Shown here: positions 33,556-44,555 of the stretch, one piece after another
Position numbering within the stretch: position 1 is the stretch's first letter
How the letters are laid out: every line of letters begins with the position of its first letter
Source of the DNA: Cristatella mucedo
Lineage: Eukaryota; Bryozoa; Phylactolaemata; Cristatellidae
Length of the DNA: 64,000 nt
Assembly: GCA_009760855.2 (NCBI GenBank)
Contig: WPIO01000304.1
Span: 1-64,000 of the forward strand
Direction of reading: 5' to 3'
The notes under the pieces: model-generated
Seen by the model: only the letters and a program-made list of their open reading frames with translations
What the model was told of the DNA's origin: nothing
The model's database searches: none
Program-made: the position numbers and the translations under genes

Positions 33556-33736
33556 TCAAATATACCCTGCTTCCCCAGTCTGAAAATGGTAGTAAGCCAT
33601 CATATTTTCTCTACGCTTGATGCAAAGATTCTTAAAATATTTTTTATTTACATTTTCCGAGTCAATTAATGTGCCATAGCGAATATCCGGAAACAGATAT
33701 TTAGGTGTCCAGATGCTCTTTGGCTGCTGAGAATCG
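33556..33736 (-). CDS. Candidate exon, unknown; possibly 3' part of CCP gene
   Basis: On the minus strand TTCGTTTTTTTCAG (ending 33737) is a strong acceptor. Phase-2 entry gives DSQQPKSIWTPKYLFPDIRY..., continuing to FQTGEAGYI and a stop at 33556, about 60 residues. Phase-1 entry, which the CCP donor at 34926 would require, gives only ~23 residues ending FRIFAMAH before a stop. Neither reading shows a known domain. The gap to the CCP exons is 1.2 kb. It is a candidate only because of strand, acceptor quality and composition. Confidence 0.25.
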
Positions 33737-33737
33737 C

Positions 33738-34925
33738 TGAAAAAAACGAATACAATGTCATTGCTGTTAAACGTTCTTCGCATGAAAGGCAGTTAAGTGG
33801 ATCTGGATTTGATAAATATTGAGTGACTGTGCATGTGCAATAAGCTTTTGTGCAGTACTTCACTCCCACGAAGAAAGACAACGCAAAAGTCAATGTAATT
33901 TTCATGCATTCCTCGAGGCTCAAATATTATGACTTCTTATTGTCAACTACAGGGCGACTGGCGAAGCGAATAATGCAGAGGACAAGTAAGTGAGTCCCTC
34001 ATTCTTCGCAGCAAAGACTGAGAATGTGAGATCCGGAATTTTTTGACAGAATGCTTACACGTTGCTATTCGCGTCACTGGTCACTATATGTCTAGTCGAG
34101 CGAGAATAGTTATTTATGTTACATCCCTAGCAACTATTGTCATATTGGCACCTGTGAAGCAATCGCACGGCACAGATTTGGATGTCCAAGTTTGAGTACG
34201 TTATCTGGTGAGCTGAAAATGATCGCCAAAGTGAAACTCACCAATTGTTTGGTCTGACCTCCATGCTAAATGAAGCAGAAATTTTCACGAATTCCTAAGA
34301 CTGTCGTCTGAGTTCTCGTCATTCCTGTCACGATTCATTAGGTTGAAAACTGCGACAATTAATGTGCGGTAACTGCTCACCACTTGCTTGGCTCCTGGTG
34401 AGACGGAAAGCATTTGTGTTTCTGTTACAGAAAGAAAAGCCGGTATTTAAAATATTAAGTACAGCTGCTCGTGAGCTACGCGAAAAACCAGCAAGATGAT
34501 ACGTTACCTCAAATGCAATTTAACTCACTTTTGAACGCTGTAGAAGTACGGACCTCCATGCTTGAGTCACGGACTCAACTTAAACCAGTCGTGGCCCAAG
34601 CCAAGGGCGTTAGCACGGAAGTCGAAATGATGGTGTCACTCATTCTTTTATACTTATCCAGCAGTCCTTGTATTGCTTACAATAAGGCTAGGCTTACAGC
34701 CAGGGATTCCGATGGCGAATACTGGCTAATACCAATTGGCAACGCCGAAAACCCGTTCTCTCAACATTCATGCCTCCAATCACACCCTATGGTAATCCCG
34801 GAAGCCAACGGGGACTATAGCGATGCGAGGTCAAAACATGGTTACGAGGAGACTAAGGTTAAAGGCGGTCGTAGACAGCTGGAGGCTCTGTGAGCATTCT
34901 AGGCTCTGACACTGGCCAATCTTAC
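33738..34925. other. Probable intron, no feature assigned
   Basis: An open plus-strand frame of 140 codons at 34471-34893 starts with GTG, not ATG, and matches no family. It lies antisense to the inferred CCP gene. Nothing else was recognised. Confidence 0.35.
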
Positions 34926-35117
34926 CCGTACAGTTCCGTGCAGAACTCCAGGAACCATCTGCTTGACAGAAGACGTTCATCGTGGGTGCAGTGTAGTTCA
35001 GGTCATATTCAATGGCGTATCCTTCCGCACAGGTAATAACCATCGTGCTGTTGTATGTAATTGCATTTATTTCCACGTCTCCATTTAAAATGACAGGAAC
35101 ATTAGAGCATTTGACCG
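34926..35117 (-). CDS. CCP/sushi-domain exon (downstream of two)
   Basis: A 192-bp exon bounded by GGTGCTTTTCAG and GTAAGAT, phase 1 at both ends, as is standard for CCP modules. It encodes VKCSNVPVILNGDVEIN..., YNSTMVITCAEGYAIEYD, and NVFCQADGSWSSARNCTG. The four cysteines (KC, ITC, VFC, NC), the C.EGY after the second and the W before the last define one CCP domain of about 62 residues. CCP domains are extracellular beta modules of complement regulators, adhesion proteins and receptors. It is joined to the upstream CCP exon by a 151-bp intron. There are no stops and no decay, so this is a host gene, not a repeat. Confidence 0.85.
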
Positions 35118-35268
35118 CTGAAAAGCACCGGGGCTCACAGGAACGTGCGCTCGACGCCAACATTGCACCACAATCTCAATCGTAGCAAGGTCCTAGACCT
35201 CAGAGACGAGAAGCGCTCATATCGAGCATTGGCTTTGCTGCATAGCTGCATGTGAATTTTATACTCAC

Positions 35269-35475
35269 GTGCGCAGGCGTATGGCATCGATGACCAGGTT
35301 CTGTTGCCCAAGCATGTAACGATTTTTGTGCGCTCCCTGCTGGAGTCATTGTACGGACCACTTATGAATTGCATGTAGTAGCCTGTTATGCATGTATAGG
35401 ATGCCAATCTACCGGCAACGAGCGTCGTCTTCAGTGAAAAGGTCACATTCGGAAGCGGTCCACACAGAGCATCGG
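35269..35475 (-). CDS. CCP/sushi-domain exon (upstream of two)
   Basis: A 207-bp exon bounded by a TTTTTCAG acceptor and GTGAGT donor, again phase 1 to phase 1. It encodes DALCGPLPNVTFSLKTTL, VAGRLASYTCITGYYMQF, and KIVTCLGNRTWSSMPYACA. Cysteines LC, YTC, VTC and AC, the C.TGY segment and the W near the end define a CCP domain of ~66 residues. Both CCPs have extra residues between Cys2 and Cys3 compared with the ~60-residue standard. Upstream exons should lie at higher coordinates on the minus strand; the repeated exon candidates at 44-59 kb are one possibility. The exact gene cannot be named. Confidence 0.85.
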
Positions 35476-35584
35476 CTGAAAAACCAATTGTTAATTCATT
35501 ATACTAGAGTCTGCCAGCAGCCAATCCATATGCAGCACAGAAAGCTTGCCTCCGGGAACACAGGCAACGTGTAAAAAGGCTTCA

Positions 35585-35665
35585 GCAAATGTAAAGTGCC
35601 TAGAAAGAGATTGAGTTCCCTGAGGGCGCTTTCTCAAGTGCATTATTATTATTATTATTGCAGGT
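35585..35665 (+). mobile_element. L2-A LINE tail, 80 bp, in a CCP-gene intron
   Basis: Only GCAAATGTAAAGTGCCTAG...GGGCGCTTT plus (ATT)5: an extreme 5' truncation. It sits 110 bp upstream of the CCP exon on the opposite strand and is well preserved, so it is relatively recent. Confidence 0.85.
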
Positions 35666-35914
35666 TGGCAGGCCGGCTGCAGCGTATTCTGGGATCAAGG
35701 ATGTTATCACCATCGTGTTAACCACAAAGGCCGAAGCCATGCCCAGAACTGTTCATGAGTCAGAACATGACATAATTGCGTTATTACTTAGGAATAGAAA
35801 TATATTTCTTTATTGCTAATGTAGGTTATTAAAATATTGTGATTTTCAATGGGCGAATTACCTCATGGTTGCATTAGTCGAGGTCAATTAGTGGCGCTCC
35901 TGGGGTTCTAGGGC

Positions 35915-36015
35915 AATTTGGCGAAGGACAATTCGGAGCGAATAATTCGGAGCGGAAATTTTGGAGCGGATATTTCGGAGCGGAAAATTCGGAACGGAAA
36001 ATTCAGAGCAGGGTG
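35915..36015. repeat. MULE terminal sub-repeats (~14 bp units)
   Basis: About six imperfect copies of AATTCGGAGCGGAA follow GGCAATTTGGCGAAGGA. Iterated CGGAG/CGGCGAA boxes are typical of the terminal inverted repeats of animal FLYWCH-MULE transposons. No matching right-end repeat was found beyond 37490, so the element is one-ended. Confidence 0.6.
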
Positions 36016-36185
36016 TTTAAAATATATCTATTTGAAATTTATACGATTTTTTATTAATCATGTTTAATAGAACTATAATACCGTATAAAGTAAAGTTTAT
36101 TTAGCTTACTACAAAAAAGTAATAGCAAATACAAGCAAATCTTGCACAAGATCAAATTTTTAAAATGTTACCAGTATTCTAAATG

Positions 36186-37490
36186 TTAATCCATTAAATT
36201 ATTGTCGTGACTGCATCCGCACAGGCAATCAATTGATGAACAATTTTCGTAATCTAACACAACCGTGCACAATCGACGATCCAGGTCTCGATATTTCTCT
36301 TTCTTCGGAGGAGGATATTCACCAGCAAGTAGACGTTCGACGACCAGTCGATCTGTGTTCCGTTCCTTCTGAAGTTTTACTATCAACCTCGGCAGAGTTG
36401 GGTGAGCAATTTGTACTGACCGCGCAAATGCACTGTGCCATCCTTCCACTGCCTTGTTAGTTCGAGAAGTATCGTCACACACAGCTTGGTAGCAATCCCA
36501 GATGTCCGATGAAAACAGAGCAACAGCTCGTTGTCGTCGTCGTCGTCTTCCAATGAAAGTGTCTTCAAAATAGTTGAGTAGTTGGTAAAATTCTGGAAAT
36601 GAATCGAGCTCTATCAGTTCTTCATAAACACGAACTTTGTCGTTGTTTGGAACATAAGCCAGAGCGACCAGCATTCGGATGTGCATCGCATATTCGGTTT
36701 TAGTGTTGCATCTCCCTGCGTATCCATATTCTTGAACTTGACGCCAGATGCATTGTCCAAATGGAAATGGCAGCCGCAAATCTGTGGCTGGAATACGCTT
36801 GTGAACGCATTAATTGCTGCTTTTTAGAAATCGGTTATGAGGGTGTGTGGTTGTAATCGAGGTTCAATCTCTTTCAATTTCATCAAAAAAGCTGTGTTTT
36901 CCGTTTTATTTGGCAGCAAGGTGAAGACGCATGGAATGTTGATGCCATCAAGTGTTCCATGAATAGTGTACAGTTGTGTATATTCAGCTGAACTGACTTT
37001 AAAAGTTCCTTCGGCTAACCACACTCTGTATCCACCAAGGAATTTAAGATTTTCCGCCGCTGCGAACAATTTAAAGTCAATATCATGTCGCAGGGAAGGT
37101 CGACTATTCGCCGTAAACTGAAGCTCAGCTGGACGGTTTTTGTTGATCTGAGGTGGAAGCTGATGATATCTTCTGACGTTGCGTTTGATCGTTTCTATTT
37201 TTTGTAAAGTTGCTTGTGCTGCTGGGTTCAATTTTTATTGCTGCCTGGACAGTCACTCTTGCTGGTTCTTCTGTTTTTTTTTTGTGCACGTCGTTTGATG
37301 GTTGATCGGACTCAAGTTGTTCCAAGTTACCAGTAGATGCTGCGTGCGAATGTTGAGATGGTGGTTTCATTATCACTCTATTTACTGTATGACAGCGACC
37401 TTTGCAGGAGCGATTGCAGCATCTCCAGATCTCTTTCTGTACAGTCTTCCTTTCCATGTGATAAAGATAACCTTCATAAACCAGCATTCG
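36186..37490 (-). pseudogene. FLYWCH-MULE (Mutator-like) transposase, inactivated
   Basis: Reads right to left. An N-terminal FLYWCH zinc finger is at 37487-37370 (GYLYHMERKTVQKEIWRCCN, then CKGRCHTVN). After a linker comes the MULE domain: FLGGYRVWLAEGTFKVSSAE, then YTIHGTLDGINIPCVFTLLP, then LITDF. The usual catalytic DGTF is EGTF here. A TAA interrupts right after ITDF, a frameshift follows GCHFHL near 36765, and the frame resumes as GQCIWRQVQEYGYAGRC to the C-terminal NKAVEGWHSAF and HPTLPRLIVKLQKE. A CGTCGTCGTCGTCG run (36530-36546) encodes an arginine stretch. These lesions show it is dead. Confidence 0.85.
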
Positions 37491-37689
37491 TTATCCTTTC
37501 TCTGATTCTACAAATTCTAAAGCCGTTTCTATAATTAAATGTCTGGGTTACTATTACTGTGGCTAACTAAAAATAATTCATCATGTATTACTGAAAGTTT
37601 TGCTGATCTTTTTGCAATTTAATTTCAGAATTTGTTTATCCGAGCTTCTAGATCGAAGTAGTTAATCCTTTTTGCCAATCTAAATATAA

Positions 37690-37830
37690 TATTAGTAACA
37701 CATTATTTTAGCCCAATCAGAAAACGTAATCTCTTTCTAAGCACTTTAGGTATACTCTAAAGGAATCATGATCAAATTGTTACAAATAGCATCTTTAATG
37801 TCAAATGCATTTAATGATTTACCAATATCA
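37690..37830 (-). mobile_element. L2-A LINE tail, inverted against its neighbour
   Basis: ATATTAGTAACAC edge, TTAGCCCAATCAGAAAAC in the hairpin position, TCTTTCTAAGCACTTTAGG and following tail sequence. It is followed at once by plus-strand L2-A coding sequence, the same arrangement as at 10277-11585. Confidence 0.6.
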
Positions 37831-37834
37831 ATTT

Positions 37835-38940
37835 CACACTCTAGAGTATTAATGCAAATTGACAAAGATCATCAGAGAAACCTATGAATCATAGATGCTT
37901 CGGGGCTCTGTGCTTGGCCCGGTTATTTTAAAGGTTTATACTCTCCATGTTGCCGATATGATTGCCAGGTACGATATACGCTTTAACGTCTAAGCAGACG
38001 ATAATCGGTTGCACTTTTGCTTTGATCCCTCCAAGCCCTAGAGTATGTCAGATTTTATCAACTTCCTTTCTGCAGGTATTCATGACATTCCCACACGGAA
38101 GGCTGAAAGATTTCATAAATTAAATGATAAAAAAAGTACCAGCTACGGTACAACTTATAGTGATTCAGAAATCGAAAAGATTAACGCTTACAATAGGCTC
38201 CGCCAGCATATGTCCTCTTAAACCTGCACGAAGTCTACACGTGCTCTATTTCAAAGTGACCTTTTATAAGACGACTGCATCAGCCTCAAATTCAAGTCTG
38301 CGTACTTTCTGATACATAGCATTACTTAAATTATACCTTTTCAGACAGTTATATCGCATCTAAATTGTTCCATGAATGTGTGAAATCCCGTCTTGCTACT
38401 GACTGGTCTACCAGACTCTTACAGCTGGGGCACAAATCTGCAGTTAGGCTTGTGTGTTGTGAGTGTAGCGGTTGCCACGTCACACCGCTTCTCGCTGACC
38501 TGCACCGGCTCATAGTCAAGAAAAGCATCGACTATAAGGTTTCATCACTCACTTTTAGGTCTATTCATTTTTAGGCTCCTGCCTACCTATGAGATGCCGA
38601 CTCCCACCAGCTTAAGCTTAGTATCACCAGATTTTCTTAAACGAATCGCATAGCTAGGTCTCCTAGGAGCCTCATATGCCTTAGAGACCTTGACTTCATA
38701 TGGAACTCTACCAAAGCCGGGAGCTCACATCCGGCCATTGTTACGACATCCCAGACTCGATGTAATTTTATAAGAAGCTAAAAACTCAACTATTTATCAG
38801 AGCATTTAGTAGTGTGGGCATTCGTGTTTCATTTTCTGTGTTTATCCATTATGACACTGTGCATGCTGCCACTAACCTATTTGCAAGCTGATCTCGTGCA
38901 TATCACCTCCAGCCATGTCATGGTTTTTGTCATTCAGCGT
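37835..38940 (+). pseudogene. L2-A LINE, RT to 3' UTR, decayed
   Basis: Opens at the SRVLMQIDKDHQ region, corresponding to SVDVNGQRSSE of the 10.6-kb copy. It passes a decayed GSVLGPV and ADD block, a KLTLTIGSASI.P segment, a partly deleted FVTS.LD.C region and TPLLADLHRLIVKKSIDYKVSSLTFRSIH. It ends in the 3' UTR near CATGTCATGG. The hairpin and (ATT)n tail are absent. Confidence 0.7.
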
Positions 38941-38949
38941 GCTACCACA

Positions 38950-39507
38950 GTAGTAATAATATTCATAATAATAATACAAATAGTAATGCACATGATAAAA
39001 CACCCTCAGAGAACTCAATGTCTTTCTAGTCGCTTTATACTTGCTGGAAAGGTAACATGATCGATTGGTAAGTGGTATCATGCTTGATAAGCAACATGAA
39101 TAACACGGTTAGGGATGACATGCACAGGTTAGCAGGCAAGTGATGATACAGTCAGCATGCACAGTGTCAACACACACAAACACATAAAAGAAGAATCGCA
39201 CGTACACACTAAATGCTGTCATATGTAGGTGCGTTTTTAATTTATTTCTAAATGTGGACAAGTCAGGGGTCCATCGTGAGAAAAGTCGGGAGTGAGTTCC
39301 AGTCTTGGGGAGCATACGAACTAAATGCACCATCTCGAAAGGATTTGAGGCTTTTACGAGGTCTAGGTAAACAGTTAGATTCCGAAAAGTTTTTGGTACG
39401 ATGCTTGGCCTGATAGGGAGTAGATCTAATAGGTAGGCTGAAGCCAAATGATGAAGGGATCTAAAAGTAACTGACAAAACCTTGAAGTCAATCCGTTGCT
39501 TGACCAC
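38950..39507 (-). mobile_element. L2-A LINE C-terminus and tail
   Basis: AATAATATTCATAATAATAAT edge and hairpin complement at 38955-39050, then an open minus frame to 39507: VKQRIDFKVLSVTFRSLHHLASAYLLDLLPI, SRWTPDLSTFRNKLKTHLHMTAF. This is the C-terminal region of the L2-A ORF2. Confidence 0.8.
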
Positions 39508-39529
39508 AAACTATTAGATCTTAATGTCC

Positions 39530-39605
39530 TTACAGCAAATTTAAAGCGCCTAGAAAGAGAGTGTTTTCTCTAAGGGCTCTTTACATGTCTGTTATTATCA
39601 TCATC
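39530..39605 (+). mobile_element. L2-A LINE tail, ~65 bp
   Basis: ACAGCAAATTTAAAGCGCC...AGGGCTCTTT followed by a short TTATTATCATCATC tail. Severely 5'-truncated. Confidence 0.7.
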
Positions 39606-39714
39606 ACTGCTAAGGTAGTGAGCCAATACTTCACATGCCAGTCCGATTTGCTGTCACTTCGTCTTTCAATTTCAGTTTCGTTACTCGTCTCGCTGAATTC
39701 AAATGTTTTTGCTA

Positions 39715-40040
39715 TTGAACTAGTATTTTTGAAAAGAGAAACTCATAGGCACTTATTTAGCGTTGTAGAACAATAATCTGTGAAAGCTCAACATATTCTT
39801 TCAATGCCAATCCGTTAGTTAAGCAATAAGATGGTTGTCATTTATAACCAATACTGTTCATACGTATTCTCACGTAACATCTCTCACTCCTATCATTTAT
39901 CTTTGCCTTTAACGCATTTAAAATCAGTTGAAGACTGTGCCTCCAGATAAGAAATTATTGAACTCTCTCCTTAATAGCTACGTCATCCATGATTCCATTT
40001 AAATTGATTTGAATTAAAACAATTTTTCTTAGTACTTACT
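39715..40040. repeat. Partial extra copy of the 6.4-kb tandem unit
   Basis: Matches 42135-42460, 48515-48830 and 54915-55230 inside the units, then jumps at 40041 to the unit start. So a fourth, largely deleted unit once lay to the left, or the first unequal-crossover junction is here. The breakpoint lies at a shared CTTACTG(A/G)CC-like microhomology. Confidence 0.7.
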
Positions 40041-40218
40041 GACCATTCAGTTGACAATGACGTCAGATTCACAGTCAAGTGTTCTCACTTTCAGCTGCAT
40101 ACAATGGCTACAACTGGGTTTGTTTAGACAAGGACGCCACAGCTAAATTAGTCCATCCATTTGTGACATCCATTACCGACTTCTGCAATTCACTGCTTGC
40201 TGGTCAACTGGCCTCTGC

Positions 40219-40642
40219 TGAACTGCTGCATCAGTTTCAGCCTGTTCACGCCCTCAGGTCCTGTGTGAACAATAAATTAGCTGTCCCATTCCTCCGCTTA
40301 AAGACAGTTGGTGACAGAAGCTTCAGCTCTGCAGGTCCTACACTGTGGAACTCGCTTCCACACATCTTACGCAACGACATCTACTCTCCAACTGCCGACT
40401 ATGGCACATCTTTTTCAGTGGACCTGAACTGCTACTTCTATGCTACTCACTACCTCAACTGCTCTCCTAACTCTGCTATGCTTCACACTCTCACTTTGTT
40501 GCGTGAGACGAAGTCTATTAGCTACCGAATGCGTACCGAAAGCCGCTTAGGCTGTGAGTGAGCTATACAAACTCTCCTGCGTAACACCCACATGGTCTTT
40601 ATGACTTTGTCGAGTTACAGACAGAGATACATACATACATAC
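40219..40642 (+). mobile_element. L2-B LINE 3' end inserted in unit 1 only
   Basis: Interrupts the L2-A relic between CTGGCCTCTGC and GCGCTTGCAGCGGG, which are 6 bp apart in units 2 and 3. It carries the clearest L2-B C-terminus: ELLHQFQPVHALRSCVNNKL, LKTVGDRSFSSAGPTLWNSL, HILRNDIYSPTADYGTSF. It ends with GAGTTACAGACAGAGATACATACATACATAC. It inserted after the triplication, or before it followed by loss; the first is simpler. Confidence 0.8.
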
Positions 40643-41700
40643 GCGCTTGCAGCGGGTGCAGAACTCCGCAGCGAGGCTTGTGTCATGATCAGTTGCCAGG
40701 TAACACCACTTTTGGCCGACCTACACTGTCTCCTAGTCAAGCAAAGCATCGAATTCAAGGTTTTATCACTCTGCAGTAGGTCCTGTCGCTCTTTGGCGCT
40801 AGCCTAGCTTTTAGATCTACTCCCACATCAGGCTCAGCATCGTACCATCCGATTTTCGTTATCTAATCATATACGTAAGCCTCTTACGAATCTAAAATCC
40901 TGTTGTGACTGGGCTTTTTGACCGGTGTGACGGGAAACTTTGGCATGACTACATTACAAAATAAAAAATACGCATCTATCTATTACAGCGTTTAGTGGGT
41001 CCCTGCGATTTGTCTTTTGTGTGCTCATGCATGATTAAACTGTGCATAGTGCCACAAACAATACCTGCATGCTTATCGTGAGCACGTCACCTAAATTCAT
41101 ATTACGCTTGTTTTTATTGAGCACGCTATCTTTAAAATACCGAACATGCTACCTTTGCAGCAAATGTAAACTGTCTAGAAAGAGATTAAGCTCTCCCATG
41201 GCGCAGTCTAAATGTTTTACCTTTACTACTAAAATCGTAATTATAACACACCAAAGTGATGTTCCTTATGTTGTAAAGTAATGCAATATTCGACATGCTA
41301 AAATAGCCTGAGAGCCAACAAGGTAAATGGGAAAATGTCAAAAGTAATCTATAGATATTTATTTGGCTTTTATCAGTTCTAACATCTGGTTTAAGAGCTA
41401 TGCGAACACTCTCAGTCACACTTGCAAAGTGGACTAACAGACAAATCTTTGAATCAACTAATAAAAATTAAGAAGTAATTCTTAAAAGAAATTTCTGGCT
41501 TTGAATACTTGATTGATAATTTGTTTTTAAATAACCAGGTTGTCTTAGCATTTGTACCGAGATGAAATTTAAGAAACAGTTGGTAAATCAACAAGCCTGA
41601 TACCCACATAGAACAAAAAAGGTTAACTAACTTAAAAAGCTCGTTTTATTAAGCTGCAGAAAGGAATGGTCTGAATGGTTCTGACCACTGCTCGCACTAG

Positions 41701-41800
41701 GTAAGAACGGATCGCTAACCATACGACTTGAACCTATGACACGAGTCGTGAAAAGAGAGAACGCTACCCTCTCTGGGGCGGAGACCCCGTGGTCGACTGC
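41701..41800 (-). other. tRNA-like sequence, unit 1
   Basis: The minus strand has AGAGGGTAGCGTTCTCTC resembling an A box, and ~35 bp downstream CATAGGTTCAAGTCGTATG, which forms a T-arm-like stem-loop and a good pol III B box. It could be a tRNA-derived SINE head or a tRNA pseudogene; the acceptor stem is not complete. It is nearly identical in the other two units, while flanking sequence has changed more. Confidence 0.4.
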
Positions 41801-44103
41801 AGAACTGTCAGCAAAATTAAGCTTATCAATTTCATCACGATGATAGCAAGTCCTTTAGTGACTCTATGCAGTGAAATACCTTACCCTGCTAACTAAGCAA
41901 ACCTTCTGAGTAAGCTAAATTTTAAGCAATATTAATCGCTGGGGCGTTCAGCAGAAATAAAAAAATCAGTTCTATCAAACTGTAAATGTTTGTGCTCCAT
42001 TCCATTGAGTACCAAACAAACTCATCTTATACAGTATATTCTTGAACGGCTTTTTCGCATCTTGCAAACGCTAATAGAATTCACCCCCAACTCCCATATT
42101 TCATAATGAATGAGTCATCAGTCCACCTCATTTAAATGGTATTTTTGAAAGAGAAACTCACAAGTACTTATTTAGCGTTGTAGAAAATTAATTTATGAAA
42201 GCTCAACCATATTCATTCAATGCCAATTCGTTAGTTAAGCAATTAAATGGTTGTCATTTATAAACAATACTGTTCTTACGTATTCTCACGTTACATCTCT
42301 CACTCCAATCATTTATCTTTGACTTTAACGCATTTAGAATCAGTTGAAGACTGTGCCTCCAAAAAAGAAATTATTGAACTCTCTCCTGACTAGCTATGCC
42401 ATCCATGATTCCATTTTAATTGATATGAATTCAAACAATTTTTCTTAGTACTTACTGGCCCAGTAACTACCAGAGTTTAAATTCTAAATTTTAGTATAAC
42501 TAATTACTTATTATGCTTTACCAGAATTGCAAACATTTCTAAAAAGGATTGTTTCTCCCTAAGCGCTTAAATTATTGTTCCTGTTAACGGTATGAGCAGA
42601 ATTATTTTACCGTGCTATCCTTCTTAGCCACTATATCTAAAAACTGAAGAGTAATTGTTCACTTGTGATCAAATTTAATTCCAAAATATCTAAATCCCAC
42701 GAGAAGATAATTTATTGCGAGAAAGGTGAAGGTGGAACAAGACACGAACGGAAACTGAGGTTTTTGGTGAACGCTAACATAAAGTCATGGGCTGCGAGAA
42801 AATAAAGTGCAAAAAGTCTACGCATGGACTTTTAGAAGTGAAAGTAAAGAGGAAAAAATAAAAGTTTAGGTCCCACAGAGAAATGATTATCTTTAACGGC
42901 ACTTCATCAATTAAATTGAAAAATCACGAATTAAGTTAGGAAATAATTCTGAGCTTTCGGAACGTTAAAATAACGTCGTGGTGTACACAGTTTTTAATGT
43001 GGGTTTGTGATGCAGCTAAACGGCATAAGTCATGGGAGAAGATTATATTACACCTATCTTGCATGGGAAGCAATTCATATACGTAGGTCGGAGCGAGAGG
43101 TTGTGAGAAACCTAGAAGTCAGTGGCAAAATCCTAATATCATTATATTTCTTGGCACGGAGCTAGTGTTGGTCGGTGAGAAGTAGTTTAATGAGGTTATC
43201 GCGAAGTTCACAGCACGCGAGCCTATCTGCGGACCTTTGCTTTAACGGTACGCGCTTTATTGCATAGGCCGAGACATGTGTGAGCCTCGAGGTGCAGTAG
43301 TCAAGACGCAACTTCACAAATTCATTTAGCAACTCTACTTTTCTAGCCCTTTATAAGAACACCATAATGTTTGCAATTTTGTGAAGCTGAGAGTAAGCAT
43401 TTTAACGCACTTGCAGCAATAATTGATTTTGTAACGACGTTCTAATCTCGAGCCAAAAATCCTTACCTTCACAACAGTTAAAAAAAGGTGGTTTAATTTA
43501 TTTGACCTAAAGACGAGTCTTCTAAGTAACCAGAAATATTAACACACATTTTAATGACTTGGTATAATAATGTATCTAATCATAGTTTGAGAGCATATGT
43601 GTTAGAGTATGAGTGACTGGCGAGTACAAAGAAAACTTTGAAAGCCGTTGCGAGCTTGACGGTGAAGAAATATTTCAGGAAAATATGACACCAATGAATC
43701 ACTGATAACAATTTTTTAAGCAGTTTCAAAGCATTCACGAGTTCCGATGAAAGTATAATAGTAGTTTTAAAACACTGCCCCCGAATTGCAGGCCAACTGC
43801 AGCAGCGGCAATGTGGCTCTGTGTTAAAATGCAAGCAAGACGATTACGGCAATTTGTGTGATGCCAGCTTTGTTCTCGAATGGCCTTTAGGCCGACATTA
43901 ACCCAAGTCTTTATCGGCGTTGCGGTGCATGGGAATTCGCACACGCTATTGTTTCGAAGAGCTCTGAATAGGTAACGCTGAAGCAATCAATGTTTTCACT
44001 ACCAATTTAAGTTCATTATGCTCAAGTGAGCGGCAGCGAAGCATCCTTCGAGCGGCAGCCGAGTGAGATATAAAATGAGCTGCTTTTTTGAGTCAGTACT
44101 TAC

Positions 44104-44156
44104 TACGGTTTTCGTCATTGTCTCCTAAAAAACGAGCAGAATGTTTTATGAGTCCC
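44104..44156 (-). CDS. Exon-like segment C, unit 1
   Basis: Minus strand: acceptor TTTTGCTTGTTCAG, 53 bp, donor GTAAGTACT. Phase-2 entry gives GLIKHSARFLGDNDENR and leaves phase 1. Length and both splice sites are kept in units 2 (GLVKHSARFLGRNEEDR) and 3 (GLIKHCARFLGGSEEDR). No domain can be recognised in so short a piece. Confidence 0.3.
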
Positions 44157-44555
44157 CTGAACAAGCAAAAAAGAATGCTTAAACGTATAATAGCTTGCAA
44201 AAATTGCAAAACTACGTACATTCAGAAAATCAAATCTGCGTCTATGCAAATCGGCTCGCACAGTAGTAATAGTCTCGCATAGTAGCACTAGCTGACCGGC
44301 TTTTATCGTGTGGTGCCGATGGGCAAGCATAAAAACATTCCTGAATTTGTTTGTTCACGTGATACTGTGCTCATGCCAGGTGATTGAGAAAAGAAACGCA
44401 TAGAAACCAACTTTTATCAATTTTCTAAGGTGAATATGCCCGTAAACTGCATCCTAATTCCTAAGTATTTAATTGCCGTTTATTAGACCAATACTCTACG
44501 AAAGCCGGCACTTTGAAGGAACAGGGAGATTCAGATCCACCTAGAATGTTGTTAA

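Noticed and set aside
34471-34893. 140-codon plus-strand frame near the CCP exons
   Set aside because: Starts at GTG, has no flanking splice or promoter evidence, lies antisense to the CCP gene, and resembles no family; recorded only as an open frame.
41042-41281. 79-codon plus frames in each tandem unit (also 47423 and 53820)
   Set aside because: They translate L2-A 3' UTR and tail sequence (GCATACTGCCACAAACAATAC matches the CATGCTGCCACTAACCACA stretch); non-coding in the family.
43580-43986. 84- and 83-codon minus frames conserved in position in all units (also 49963 and 56326)
   Set aside because: Frame 43735-43986 acquires a stop in unit 2 (GACTTAG), and the other varies in its C-terminus with no good donor. 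Unlike frames A and B, conservation is not better than the flanks.
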